Counted from the first letter of the stretch, positions 21,459 through 31,105 are shown. The stretch: DNA of 64,000 nucleotides from Romanomermis culicivorax (GCA_963922205.1 CAWUHX010000026.1:1736001-1800000), one strand, 5' to 3'. Notes: generated by a model not told the origin, from the letters alone. Translations and numbers: made by a program.

Positions 21459-21921
21459 ATGTCCGCCGCATTTGAAGTTTTTGTCAGAATGGTGCAAAAT
21501 AAAGTAAAAGGTAAAAATTTATATCTCTTCTTTAACTATTTATTAAACTATAGTATTTTTTATTTAAGGTAAAATACTAAACAACAAACAGAAATGCGAA
21601 ATAGCTGATTTGTTTTGGACTCGTTTCTCACCCGAAGCCAAGATTTTTTACAAAGACATAGCTAAGGCGTGCAACCATTTACGGCGTGAAGTTGGTTTAC
21701 CTATGGGACGTAAAAAAGTTACACAATTTTGGTGTTTTGCTAGACTATTACTGACGGAGTTGGATATGGTCGAAACTCGCGCTATTTTTGTAGAAGATCT
21801 TTTTTTAAAACTAGATACAGCTCATAAACTATTTTTTATGAATATGAATAACTTGTGTGCTTTTTCTAGACGCGAAGAGTTGAATATCGTCATACAAAAT
21901 GAAGCTTCATTACTATCTTAA
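21459..21921 (+). CDS. Two-exon orphan protein, copy 2
   Basis: Exons 21459..21510 and 21569..21921 encode 134 residues. The intron border falls inside a glycine codon (KVK-G-KIL). The protein is rich in aromatic and basic residues (DLFWTRFSPEAKIFYKDIAKA; RRKKxxQFWCF-like stretches) and might be a small DNA-binding protein; no motif is decisive. A nearly silent change at 21669 is the only difference I noticed from copy 1. Confidence 0.7.
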
Positions 21922-22003
21922 TGTAATACAATAAATATTTCAATGTTTACTCATCATTTGGTCATTATTGTAAAATTTTTTTGTACTGTACGGTCTGTTT
22001 TGT

Positions 22004-22357
22004 ATGGCTTCTAGATTAAAGAAATATATTCACGAGCTCAATGTGTTAAAAAATTCAAATCGTGTTCAAAGACGTGCTCTTCTTCAACATTCTTCCCCCG
22101 ATTTGATCTGTTGTATATGTGAAATTTGTTTGAACATTTTGAACGGTAATATTCCTATTAATTCAAACTTAAAAAAGAAATTGGCCAAACATAAATTATT
22201 GCTCAGAGGTTTAGCTACTAGACACGAAAAAAACAAGAAAAAAGATTTACATAATAAACGTGTAAGAATTGTTCAAAGTGGTGGAGCATTTTTACCTCTA
22301 GTACTACCCGTTTTATTATCTACATTAGCAAGTTTTGTTACAGAGAAATTATTATAG
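22004..22357 (+). CDS. Small basic protein with hydrophobic C-terminus (pX-like?), copy 2
   Basis: A 117-residue protein with three parts: a basic helix-rich N-terminus, the CCICEICLNIL cysteine cluster with conserved NGNIP, and a lysine-rich linker leading to a GGAFLPLVLPVLLSTLASF hydrophobic end. The hydrophobic tail after a glycine pair is the feature I associate with adintoviral proteins compared with adenoviral pX. It is followed directly by the 285-residue protein gene (one base between stop and start). Confidence 0.75.
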   Translation: MASRLKKYIHELNVLKNSNRVQRRALLQHSSPDLICCICEICLNILNGNIPINSNLKKKLAKHKLLLRGLATRHEKNKKKDLHNKRVRIVQSGGAFLPLVLPVLLSTLASFVTEKLL

Positions 22358-22358
22358 A

Positions 22359-23216
22359 ATGAAATTTGCTAATAAATTTGCTCTTATACCTCAGGAGGTT
22401 CTGAATAAACTGAATAACTCTCAGGTTTCTTCTTCTTCGACGACGACGAGTTCAAATGAAAAGACAGGTATAGCTAAGCAAGTTGACATGTATCGTAACG
22501 AGCTAGAGCGCATTTTGAAAGATAATACGTTAACACCTGAAGAACAATACAAAATGTACTCGCAACTATTTTCACAATATTTAACTTTTGAACATGAAAA
22601 GGCTCAACCTACTACAGTGATTTTAAAACAAAAAGTTATTGATAACGAAGAAGATGAGAAGGATAGTGACGATTTGAAACAAAAAGAAAAAAATTGGTTG
22701 AACGATGAAAAGTTACTTAGCGGTATTCCTAAACAGTTTAAACGCTCGGCATCCTTATTATTGGAGCATGTGCGACGTAACCCTAGTATAAATGTTAATA
22801 AGCAAGGTGAAGTATTAATTGATGGAAAATTAATTGAAGGATCACATATTATTGATTTATTACATGATTTGTCTCGTAAACGTTCAAAAATTACGCAAAC
22901 GCTTGGAGTAGATGAGTTTGTTAATGCTTTGAAAAAATATAATGTACCATTAGAGGCTATAGGAAACCCATTACGTAAAATGTTATTCACTTTACCTCGG
23001 AAACTCTCCTACCATACACCTCCGGAAGAATCAGATGATCATGCAGTTAGTAGTGTCAAGCGGTTGAATAAACCACTTGTGAAAGGTGTTGATTTATTTT
23101 CAAGTGGTGCCGAGGAAGATATCAAAGACGATTCATTCTTTAATAAAGGAAACTCGACAGAAAAGAAGATACGGCGCAAAGCTAGAGCACTTAGACGGTA
23201 TACTCCTTTGTACTAG
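22359..23216 (+). CDS. Conserved Polinton protein of unknown function, copy 2
   Basis: A 285-residue protein. An ATG at 22335 overlaps the preceding gene and would add eight residues; 22359 gives a start right after the previous stop and a better-looking N-terminus (MKFANKFALIPQEVL). A serine run, a charged helical middle with EEDEKDSDDLKQKEKNW, a compact domain (residues about 130-215) and a basic tail follow. The tail resembles nuclear-localisation or DNA-contact sequences. The genes on both sides are packed within five bases, so it is likely cotranscribed with the integrase. Confidence 0.75.
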   Translation: MKFANKFALIPQEVLNKLNNSQVSSSSTTTSSNEKTGIAKQVDMYRNELERILKDNTLTPEEQYKMYSQLFSQYLTFEHEKAQPTTVILKQKVIDNEEDEKDSDDLKQKEKNWLNDEKLLSGIPKQFKRSASLLLEHVRRNPSINVNKQGEVLIDGKLIEGSHIIDLLHDLSRKRSKITQTLGVDEFVNALKKYNVPLEAIGNPLRKMLFTLPRKLSYHTPPEESDDHAVSSVKRLNKPLVKGVDLFSSGAEEDIKDDSFFNKGNSTEKKIRRKARALRRYTPLY

Positions 23217-23220
23217 AGCG

Positions 23221-24330
23221 ATGAACACCTTACTTTCGAAATTATACAAAAATTTACACGGAAATCCCTCAGCTTTTTCTAGTATTGAAAAATTATATGC
23301 TGAAGCTAGAAAGCACCGTAAAACAATTACACGTAAAAATGTTAAAGATTGGCTTTCAAAACAAGATAGTTATACTCTACATAAACAAGTCAACAAAAAA
23401 TTTTCACGTAATCGTATTTATGTTACAGCTATGGATCAACAATGGGAAATTGATTTGGCAGATATGTCTTCTTTAGCAGATTTTAACGATGGATACAAAT
23501 TTATGCTTACATGTATAGATGTATTAAGTAAATACGCATGGGTTGAACCCTTAAAATCAAAACACTCAAAGAATGTTTGCGATGCTTTTCAAAATATTTT
23601 AAAAAGAGGTCGAATCCCTTGGAGAGTGCGCAGCGATAAAGGAAAAGAATTTGTCAACAAAGATTTCCAAAAATTATTGAAAACTAACGATATACATTTT
23701 TTTACTTCTCAAAACGAAGACATTAAATGTTCAATAGTGGAACGGTTTAATAGAACTTTAAAAACTAAATTATTTAAATATTTTACAGAGTTTACCACTT
23801 ATAAATGGATTGATATTTTACCCGCAGTTGTTTCCAACTACAATCACTCTGTTCATAGATCTATTAAGGAAAAACCTATTAATGTAGATTATTCTAACGA
23901 AAAAATTATATGGCAAAGACTCTACCCTGAAAGATTATACACTAGAAAGCCTAAGATTGATATAGGAGATTACGTGCGAATTAGTAAACATAGAGGTGTA
24001 TTTGACAAAGGTTATTTACCTCAATGGAGTGAAGAAGTTTTCAAAGTAAAACATGTTGTGAAGACCCGAAATCATATACTTTATACAATTCAAGATCTGG
24101 AAGGCGAAGATATAGAAGGACGTTTTTATGAAAAAGAACTACAGAAAATCGATTTTAATCCTAATATCAAAGAATACAAAATTGAAAAGGTTTTGAAGAC
24201 TAAACAATTACCAGATGGTCAGAATAGAGTACTTGTGAAGTGGTGGGGTTATCCTGAAAAATTCAACAGTTGGATTTTAGAAAAGGATATACAAAACGAC
24301 GACGACGACGATTACGATGAACAACTTTGA
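23221..24330 (+). CDS. INT: DDE integrase with chromodomain, copy 2
   Basis: A 369-residue retroviral-type integrase. It cuts the element ends and joins them to host DNA using the D78, D139, E174 triad on an RNase H-like core. The N-terminal 65 residues are basic and lack a clear HHCC zinc finger. A C-terminal SH3-like segment ([17 protein letters not shown], about 265-281) and a chromodomain (about 318-357) complete the family architecture. In copy 2 the WV-E-PL segment carries glutamate, and R131 replaces G131. The final residues are an acidic DDDDDYDE run whose DNA encodes the start of the protease in another frame. Confidence 0.95.
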   Translation: MNTLLSKLYKNLHGNPSAFSSIEKLYAEARKHRKTITRKNVKDWLSKQDSYTLHKQVNKKFSRNRIYVTAMDQQWEIDLADMSSLADFNDGYKFMLTCIDVLSKYAWVEPLKSKHSKNVCDAFQNILKRGRIPWRVRSDKGKEFVNKDFQKLLKTNDIHFFTSQNEDIKCSIVERFNRTLKTKLFKYFTEFTTYKWIDILPAVVSNYNHSVHRSIKEKPINVDYSNEKIIWQRLYPERLYTRKPKIDIGDYVRISKHRGVFDKGYLPQWSEEVFKVKHVVKTRNHILYTIQDLEGEDIEGRFYEKELQKIDFNPNIKEYKIEKVLKTKQLPDGQNRVLVKWWGYPEKFNSWILEKDIQNDDDDDYDEQL

Positions 24331-24808
24331 ATTGACATATTATGCTCAACAAGATGAGCTATTATCACAAAATTTTTTAGGAGTTTTTGCTTGCGATACT
24401 CTACCGAAGATAGTTAAAAGACCCGCGGCTTTAATTGCAAACACCGATACATCTTTTCAAAAAGGAAGTCATTGGATAGCTATGTATTTTGATAATGCTA
24501 ACTCTGTATATTATTTTGATTCTTATGGCTTACCACCAGTTATTCCTGCTTTTATAAATTATATTAACAAAAATGCTTTAATAATATATACAAATAAGAA
24601 ACATTTACAAAATTTTAATAGTAGGGTTTGTGGTATATATACTTTATATTTTTTGTATTATAAAGTGCGACATGTTCCTATGTATAAAATGTTTAAAAGT
24701 TTCAGTAACACAAATTTTGTTTATAATGATAGATTGATTTGTAAGTTTTTTCATTGTAAATTTTCTGTAAAAGGTCACTTGCGAAATAAATTATGTACAC
24801 GTTTGTAA
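24317..24808 (+). CDS. PRO: Adenain-like cysteine protease, copy 2
   Basis: A 163-residue protease of the adenovirus-protease/Ulp1 clan, expected to cleave capsid precursors during maturation. H52, D68 and C105 are intact and in the canonical order, with the GSHW and VCGIYTL contexts. At 163 residues it is slightly shorter than adenoviral proteases of about 200. The start is set by the only ATG in frame before the conserved core; it overlaps the integrase end by 14 bases, which could couple translation or reflect separate transcripts. Confidence 0.92.
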   Translation: MNNFELTYYAQQDELLSQNFLGVFACDTLPKIVKRPAALIANTDTSFQKGSHWIAMYFDNANSVYYFDSYGLPPVIPAFINYINKNALIIYTNKKHLQNFNSRVCGIYTLYFLYYKVRHVPMYKMFKSFSNTNFVYNDRLICKFFHCKFSVKGHLRNKLCTRL

Positions 24809-24974
24809 AAAGTTAACTCCTTCTATATGTATTTATATATAAATTTTACTTCACTTTGATAGCTCCGCCTCCTTCATATTTTTGTATAATTTTATTGGTT
24901 ATTTTAGTAGCTCCGCCTTTTTATAAATTTATAACTGAGTGTTTAGTTGTTAAATAAAAATTTTTTATTTTGAA
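24809..24974 (+). promoter_or_regulatory. Candidate promoter with CTCCGCC boxes, copy 2
   Basis: Identical in layout to copy 1: two AGCTCCGCC boxes (about 24862-24870 and 24918-24926) and TTTATAAATTTATA directly after the second box, about 40 bases before the membrane-protein start. Confidence 0.5.
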
Positions 24975-25283
24975 ATGGATAGTAGTAATAGTACGCATTC
25001 AGAAACGTCTCGCATTAGCGTTTGGGAGTTTTTTGGAAAACGTCTACCTCGAAACGAAGTGGTTTTCTTCAGTCAGGTCATACTAATATACATTGTAGTC
25101 ATTACAGCTATAATAAATTTATCTCTCTACAATAATAATACACAATTGTGGGTTGGTCTTTTGTGCGCTTGTATAGGATATTTATTACCTAGCCCCGTAC
25201 CGACCGTATTACAGTCATCTAATTCATTGAAGACCGTACCTATAGCAACAGCAAACAACATTATAAATAATGACAACCTTTGA
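24975..25283 (+). CDS. Two-helix membrane protein, copy 2
   Basis: A 102-residue protein with a hydrophilic, serine-rich N-terminus, a FFSQVILIYIVVITAII transmembrane segment and a second one around WVGLLCACIGYLL, then a polar tail. The hairpin topology would leave both ends on the same side of the membrane. It is the first gene downstream of the CTCCGCC promoter candidate and shares 14 bases with the penton gene, so it belongs to the capsid block. Confidence 0.75.
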   Translation: MDSSNSTHSETSRISVWEFFGKRLPRNEVVFFSQVILIYIVVITAIINLSLYNNNTQLWVGLLCACIGYLLPSPVPTVLQSSNSLKTVPIATANNIINNDNL

Positions 25284-26187
25284 AGATCAATTTTATATCA
25301 CATTACCTAGTAATAGCAAAAATGGAAACAAACCCTCTGATTTTTCAGCCCATCTACCTTACCGTTTAAAACTAGATGGAAGCTGGGAGGTAGGACTAAG
25401 TGAAATAATATACCCCTATAGTTGGGCTACATTTACCAATCATGGTGGAGATAATGTAATAACGTTAATTACGGATGGTGTCGGAAATAAGGTCAAAAAA
25501 ATTAAAGTAATAGTTTTTGAAAAACATTACTTTACCATATCTGAATTAATTGAAGAGTTGAATGCAAAAATTGGAGCAGCTATTGCCGGAACTAACATGG
25601 AAATCATGTTTTCATACGATGAACATAGTAGAGGATTAGTTAATTTGAAAATAAAAAGTGGTACAATATTACGTAAAATCGATATAAGCAAACGGTTAAT
25701 GGAGCTTCTCGGATTTAGCTCTACCAATACTGAGGCCTATGCAACTGCTGATGATTTTTTAAATAGAGCTGTGAATATTAACTTATATACTGTTGGAGAG
25801 AAACCTCCAAAAAATTCTAACACACATATTCCACCATCCAAAGCTGTTTTTCTTGCCGAGCCTGGAACTAATCATTTATACATGTTAGGTATTCAACCAC
25901 CAAATTTGAATGATTTACAGAATTTTTATGTTTACTGTAATATTATTGAAAATCAGATTGTTGGAAATACTTTAGCGCCGCTTTTACGTATAGTAAATGT
26001 TCAGGGAAAATACAAAGATAATGTGAGTCGTTTATATGAAACACCTCACTATATACCAATTCAATTGAAAGAAATTACAGTACTCGAGATTAATATAAAA
26101 AACAGTATGAATGAGCTTATACCCTTTCAGTTTGGGAATGTTATAGTTAAATTACATTTTCGGCGACGTACTCCTTTATTCCTATAA
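25270..26187 (+). CDS. Penton-type minor capsid protein, copy 2
   Basis: A 305-residue jelly-roll-type protein predicted to form the pentameric vertices. Recognition rests on the N-terminal pattern FYITLPSNSK...FSAHLPYRLKLDGSWEVGL (family usually reads LPS-N-S-x-x then LP-x-x-L-x-L-x-G-x-WEV) and on its place between the membrane protein and the major capsid gene. The C-terminal strand ends in a basic FRRRTPLFL. The V for D change in this copy lies in a surface-like strand and does not break the frame. Confidence 0.85.
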   Translation: MTTFEDQFYITLPSNSKNGNKPSDFSAHLPYRLKLDGSWEVGLSEIIYPYSWATFTNHGGDNVITLITDGVGNKVKKIKVIVFEKHYFTISELIEELNAKIGAAIAGTNMEIMFSYDEHSRGLVNLKIKSGTILRKIDISKRLMELLGFSSTNTEAYATADDFLNRAVNINLYTVGEKPPKNSNTHIPPSKAVFLAEPGTNHLYMLGIQPPNLNDLQNFYVYCNIIENQIVGNTLAPLLRIVNVQGKYKDNVSRLYETPHYIPIQLKEITVLEINIKNSMNELIPFQFGNVIVKLHFRRRTPLFL

Positions 26188-26321
26188 GCATAGTATCAAA
26201 TTTTTATTTACTCATTCATTCATTTGCATTTGGACACGTTGTCGTCAGGTTGAATTTTCGCAAACGCTCTTAATTAATTAATTCATTTAGTTGTTGTTCC
26301 TTTTAATTTTCAAAGCAAAAT
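26188..26321. other. Short intergenic stretch before the pVI-like gene
   Basis: An AT-rich 134-base spacer with ATTC repeats and a TTAATTAATTAATTC run; the copy 1 equivalent is 10163-10296. The run could be a promoter element for the last two genes, but no TATA box is placed convincingly. Confidence 0.35.
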
Positions 26322-26858
26322 ATGCATACCGTATTTATTCCTGAAACCGTTGATTACTGGATCAAAATTTATCAACATAGTATTCAAGATAATCAATTTC
26401 AATTAGGTGGTAGTTTAGAAGGTTTTCGAGCAGCATACCCGTATTATTATAGACATCAAGGAGCTGGAGTTGGTAATTTTTTTAAGAGTTTGTGGCGTCT
26501 AGCTATGCCTTTGTTAAAATCTGCAGGAAAGCATGCACTTGCTGCAGGTTCCAAAATTGCAGGTGATGTTGTAGAAGGTCGTTCTTTTAAAGAAAGTGTT
26601 GCCGAGCATGGACGAAACGCAGCTGGTAGCTTATTACACGAAACGGGCGAGCGCATTCATAAAGGAAAAGGTTTAGGGAAGCGTAAACATATAAATTCTA
26701 CGATACATATAAAAAGCAATAAAAAGTTAAATGATGGTCAGCGTCAACAACATCAACATCAAAAACAACATAAACGTAAACACCTGAAACGACGTTCCTC
26801 ATTCTTAAAAAAGACTCCACGTAGAGTAGTCGGTTTCAAGGATATCTATTCAAAATGA
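26322..26858 (+). CDS. Basic pVI-like internal virion protein, copy 2
   Basis: A 178-residue protein. Residues 1-45 are mixed polar and aromatic with YPYYYRHQGAG; 48-100 form an amphipathic and alanine-rich stretch; 115-178 are rich in K, R, H and Q and could bind DNA. Similar composition is common for the gene next to the major capsid gene in Polintons. A membrane-acting and DNA-binding internal role is inferred. ATGA overlap with the next start suggests coupled expression. Confidence 0.7.
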   Translation: MHTVFIPETVDYWIKIYQHSIQDNQFQLGGSLEGFRAAYPYYYRHQGAGVGNFFKSLWRLAMPLLKSAGKHALAAGSKIAGDVVEGRSFKESVAEHGRNAAGSLLHETGERIHKGKGLGKRKHINSTIHIKSNKKLNDGQRQQHQHQKQHKRKHLKRRSSFLKKTPRRVVGFKDIYSK

Positions 26859-28252
26859 GTAAATTTATTGATGCTGCGTCGTCTCCTAGTAGTAAAACGG
26901 AGTTAGATTTATTTACCGTACCTCCAACGCAAGTTGCTATTCGTAGAAGTTTTTGGTCTGAAATTCAGTTACAAAATCCTTGTACTAATGAAGGACCTTA
27001 CGAGTTTGTTATTTCACCTGATTCATATATGTTGGACTTATCAAAAAATTTTATATATTTTACTATTCGAATTACGAAAGCTAATGGCGCTGCTTGCACT
27101 TTAACAGCAGACGCCAACAATAATCTTACTGGAAATGTTGTAGCACCAATTAATTTGATCGGGAAAACATTTTTTAAACAGATCAAGATGTACTTAAATG
27201 GAAAATTAATATCTGACAGGTAAGTTTTATAATTAAATGTATGTTTACCTTTTTTAATTTTAACATTTTAACATTTCAGTGGGGATAGATACGCTTACAG
27301 ATCTTATTTGGAAACGGAATTGAACTATGGTCGTGATGCTAAGTCGACACATGTTGCAGCTGCTGGTTATGCTTTTGAAAATGGCGATGTTCTCGATATA
27401 AAGAAAAACAAGGGTGCTTTGGAAAGAGTTCAGATGTTCAAAAATAGTGCAGTTGTTGAATTAATGGCTCCTATACACGCCGATCTATTTATGCAAGAAC
27501 GTTTTCTATTGAATCAATGTACTTTGAAAATTGATTTATACAGACATAGAGATGATTTTTGCTTGCAAAAATTTATATCTACTGACAACGAAGCTTATAA
27601 AATCGAAGTTAAAAGCATGTCTCTATTTATTAAAAAAGTTGAAGTTGCGGATAATATCAATCTAGCTATTGAATCCATGTTACAAAATACAGCTGCAAAA
27701 TACCCTATTCGTCGATGTCATGTTACAAGTCTATACATAACAACTAGTCGTCGCTCAGCTCCTCTGAACTCATTGTTCACAGGTCCTTTACCTCGTCGTC
27801 TCGTTGTGGCGCTCGTTGATGGTTCGGCTGCTAGGGGTGATTATAATCAAAGCCCCTTCAATTTTAAGCATTTCGGATTAAACGAGATTAAAATAACAAG
27901 TGGTACTACAACCTTACCTACAACACCATATATGCTAAATTTTAAAGAAAACAAATATTTGCGCACTTTTGTACAATTATTTGAGGGTGTAGGAATCGGT
28001 ACAGATAACAAGGGTAATGAAATTACTCGAAATTCTTTTACAACGCATAACACGGTTTTTGTTTTTGATTTGACTCCTTGCGGTATGGATGGTAATTTTT
28101 GGGAACTCGTACGTGAAGGAACCACTAGTTTACAGATGAATTTTGGAGAGGATATACCAGATGGCGGTATTGAAGCACTTATATACGCAGAATTTGACTC
28201 TCTCGTAATGATTGATAAAAATCGTGAAACCTTTACAGATTATAGTATTTAA
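26855..28252 (+). CDS. MCP: Major capsid protein, double jelly roll, copy 2
   Basis: A 445-residue capsid shell protein. Exons 26855..27219 and 27280..28252 flank a 60-nt intron whose donor AG-GTAAGT and acceptor TTTCAG are near consensus. The splice rebuilds a serine codon and the SGDRYAYRSY motif. The protein keeps the N-terminal VPPTQVAIRRSFWSEIQ segment, the jelly-roll strands around KTFFKQIKMYLNGK, and a C-terminal DGGIEALIYAEFDSLV strand typical of the family. Capsid genes of this group are homologous to those of adenoviruses and virophages. It is the last recognised gene of the element. Confidence 0.93.
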
Positions 28253-29171
28253 ATACGTTATATTTATATGTACATTTCATCTCATTTTTTTATAATAAAA
28301 AAATCACTTATAGTTGTTGTTGTTTATACACTCCTTCTCTTTAGGTATTGTTTAGAAATATTCTTTTAATTTATTCCTAATTATAAATGAACTTCCTTTT
28401 ATTACTCCTCCTTTCCTTTATTTTCTCCTTTAATTCTACAGTGCTACGTAATTATCTTGTACGTTCTTTTTACCCTAAGACCTGTTTGTGCATATTCTCT
28501 ACATATCGTTTACTCGTACATCTCTAAATATCTGACTACAGTAAACCCTTTTTTATATTCCCGAAGTTGACACATACACACACACACACTCATAGTAGAA
28601 CTCTAAAGAAATTATCTTTACTATTAAACGCAATAAATAAAAAATTTTATTAATTTTAATTCAATTTAATTTATTTGAAACAAAATATATACAAAATTTA
28701 AAACAAAATAGAATAAATTATACATATATACAAAATTTAAAAACAAAATAAAATATACATATATGCACTCGCCTTCGCCGCCGCCGCCGCCGTCGCACCC
28801 CCCACGCTAAAAGTTTCACGCGTATCCACTAAAATTTTTACAAATTTTAATAACTATTTTAGTTAAACAAAAATTTTTACTCTAATATATCAATTAACTG
28901 CTAAGTAATAGGTACAAGATCTATCAATAGCCTTTATTTTATCGTAAAATTTTATCGTATAAATCGTGTAAATAATTGAAAGCTTCTAGAATATTCTAGA
29001 AATGTTCTTTGTCAAGTTTTAGACAACTCAGCTATATACCATACATTAATATACATGAATTAGAAATCTGTAACATGTTGCAGTTGTAGTAAAAGCTTAT
29101 AATAATTTTACTCTCATTAAATATAAAATTTATATGTCTACTACGTGTTTTAACTATAACATCTGAACTTA
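28253..29171. other. Right-hand noncoding part of Polinton copy 2 and junction
   Basis: Up to about 28932 this matches the copy 1 tail, with (GCC)5 at 28777-28791 in place of (GCC)11. From 28933 on there is no copy 1 counterpart to compare. The following 240 bases are AT-rich, with a TTCTAGAATATTCTAGAA palindrome near 28985-29002, and lead into the minus-strand gene. Whether the Polinton stops near 28932 or continues is undecided. Confidence 0.6.
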
Positions 29172-29597
29172 CTAGAAACGCGGCAGCGCTAGTTTTACCC
29201 TCTCCTCGACGTAGCGACCGTCGGCGTTTTCCCATTCAGCCCTCGCACCTGGGGGGAGGATATTCCACAGGTGCGAGGCTAGGTGACCGTCGACCAGCGA
29301 AGGGTTTTCAAACATCCGGCGTAGACGTTTCATGAAACCCCAAAAGGGTTTCTGTCTAGCCGGATATTCAACCCCTCGCTGGCTTTTCCACCAGCTCTTG
29401 AAGTCCGTCGAGGCCTCCTCCCAGAAGACGGACGCCCACGCGTCAATGTCGGCCGTCGTTAAAAACGGCTCTAAATTAATAATAATGAAATAGTATACAT
29501 ATTAATTTTTAATTCAAAATATTTGTAAAATCAATGTACCGTAAGCCTCGTAGGCGGCTCTCAACGTCGAAATAAACGTAACGAAAACGGCCTCCAT
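29172..29597 (-). CDS. Unrecognised two-exon tryptophan-rich protein, 118 residues
   Basis: Exon 1 is 29597..29540 (MEAVFVTFISTLRAAYEAY) and exon 2 is 29470..29172, joined in frame across a 69-nt AT-rich GT-AG intron; the stop is TAG at 29172-29174. The exons are GC-rich with G/C third positions, in sharp contrast to the AT-rich intron and the Polinton genes, so codon use points to a different origin or stronger selection. The product has nine tryptophans, a WKSQRGVEYPARQKPFWGF segment, and a basic helix FMKRLRRMF. A TATAAATAG sequence on the minus strand lies at about 29665-29673, some 70 bases upstream of the start. I do not recognise the family. Coding status rests on the long clean frame, the splice fit and the composition. 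Confidence 0.7.
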
Positions 29598-29745
29598 TGG
29601 TAGTCTCAGGTGTCGCGCGCAAGTACAAAAATAAGAATGGTTCTTCTTCTTCTATTTTTTCTATTTATACCTCTTTACCCTCATTAAACCTTTTCCGGTT
29701 TTTTCTGCTTTTTGGTTGAATCTTTTCGGTTTTTCTTTGAAGGTT

Positions 29746-29882
29746 CTATCAAAATAACAATAATCACCATCTTAATTGTTTTGGTATTGCGTCTCTTTAA
29801 AGGTTTTAGGCTCTAGGTTATTCTAGAAAACTATCAAAATAACAATAATCACCACCTTAATGATTTTGGTAAAGCGTCTCTT
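29746..29882. repeat. Direct repeat of about 52 bp
   Basis: Units at about 29746-29797 and 29831-29882 both begin CTATCAAAATAACAATAATC and end GCGTCTCTT, with a few internal differences and an 85-bp period. Confidence 0.85.
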
Positions 29883-30192
29883 GCTACCGTGTTTTATAGA
29901 ACCTTTGACCTTTTCTAGCATTTCTAATTGGTTTTATGATCTAAATGGCTTCACCTGTCTAACCTTTCTATGTTTGCTCTGGGAAACACTCTGTATACAA
30001 AACCGCATCTACCTACATAAATCATCTAATATAATGTATTAATTTCCGATACGTAGAATAACGTTCATGTATTGATGATTTAGTTCTTTTCTTTTTTCTT
30101 TTTCTTTTTCTTTTTCTTTTCTTTTCTTCAAATATTTTTGAGGTATCAATTATTTTTTACATTTAGAATATTTTTCATCTCAACTGTTCACT

Positions 30193-30560
30193 TTTCTACA
30201 TGCGCTTTATACCCACTCTTTTGGGTCATTTTTCTATAAAAGAATTTGATCATTTACGGCTTTATAAGTATAAACCCGTAGGAATAATGTTTCAAGTTTT
30301 ATAGACTCTTAGAGTTTTTATATGTGGAATTAAGCATTCTGATCTAAAAGACCGTTCTAATTTGGACGATCGTTCAGTATGCAGGGCTTCCACTTCACTT
30401 TTCTGTGAACCTGCAGACGGCGCACCTCTTATTTTGGAGCCCGAGGGCGCGTTTTTTGAAGGACTTCCTCCGTGGGCGGAGGGGGTCAATTTTATAAATG
30501 AATTCTTTCTTTTATGTTTTCCATTTTTTGTTCACGTTATTATTTTTGTTTTTAGACTAC
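30193..30560 (+). ncRNA. Putative transcription-unit module A (hairpin, TATA, structured body)
   Basis: The module opens with TCTACATG, then a short stem ACCCA/TGGGT, TATAAA at 30235-30240, and CCCGTAGGAATAATGTTTCA at about 30275-30294. The body holds GACCGTTCTAA, GGACGATCGTTCAG, nested stems GCAGG/CCTGC and TTCAC/GTGAA, and a terminal GC-rich hairpin (CCTCCG/CGGAGG near 30466-30482). It ends in T-rich sequence with CCATTTTTTGTTCA. Module B repeats this order with diverged sequence. A noncoding RNA is inferred; a 74-codon frame inside is not kept in module B. Confidence 0.45.
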
Positions 30561-30689
30561 AATATTTTAGTGATAAACAAAAATAAAATAGTGTTTCAAA
30601 AGTTTTATAATAAAATAGAATGTTGCATTGAATTAAAAATTTTTGATACGTAAAGATTTTTTTAAGTCGTCAAATTTTCCGTACGTTTT

Positions 30690-31105
30690 TTAGGACCATC
30701 TCGTTTGGTCCTCTTTCTATAAAAGACCCTTTTTTGTCTACATGCTTTTTATGGCCAGCTCGCTCTGGTCATTTTTATAAAAGACCTTCTTGGTCATTTT
30801 TGGCAGAACATCAAAATTTTTACACATGCACCCGTAAGGATAATGTTTCATCGCGTAATGACTCTCTCGAGATTTTACTCATTAAACAGACCATTACTGA
30901 CCAGATTGACCGTTCTGACATTTGTTGACTTGAACGATCGTTCAGAAAATGGGACCTCCGAAATATATTTACACCTGCAGGTGGCACCCTTTTGACAAAG
31001 GGGGTCCGGGGTGCAAATTTTTGTGGGCTTCCTCTTCCCAGAGGGGAAGCCGTTTTTACACACAATCTCTTTTTATTTCTTTTCCATTTTTTGTTCATTT
31101 TAGTT
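30690..31105 (+). ncRNA. Putative transcription-unit module B (double hairpin-TATA, structured body)
   Basis: Two hairpin-TATA units start this module: GGACCA/TGGTCC followed by TATAAAAG at 30718-30725, then GCCAG/CTGGT followed by TATAAAAG at 30776-30783. CCCGTAAGGATAATGTTTCA follows at 30831-30850. The body has GACCGTTCTGAC, the perfect palindrome GAACGATCGTTC (about 30934-30945), CACCTGCAGGTG, a GCACCC/GGGGTGC stem, and a final hairpin GGCTTCCTCT/AGAGGGGAAGCC (about 31028-31053) followed by TTTTT, which resembles a transcription terminator. Shared order with module A supports common descent. Confidence 0.5.

Larger units (their letters stand above)
13050..28932. mobile_element. Polinton/Maverick element, copy 2 (left end missing)
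   Basis: This copy has all genes open from the polymerase stop at 13071 to the major capsid stop at 28252. Left of the polymerase only 21 bases remain, including TTTATT at 13059-13064, which reads AATAAA on the minus strand and is the likely polymerase polyadenylation signal. The right limit 28932 is simply where comparison with copy 1 ends; the element may extend further. The intact set of replication, integration, protease, packaging and capsid genes makes this a candidate for an active or recently active virus-like element. Confidence 0.93.

Noticed and set aside
30362-30586. 74-codon plus-strand frame in module A
   Set aside because: Module B does not keep the frame, while the structural features are kept in both.
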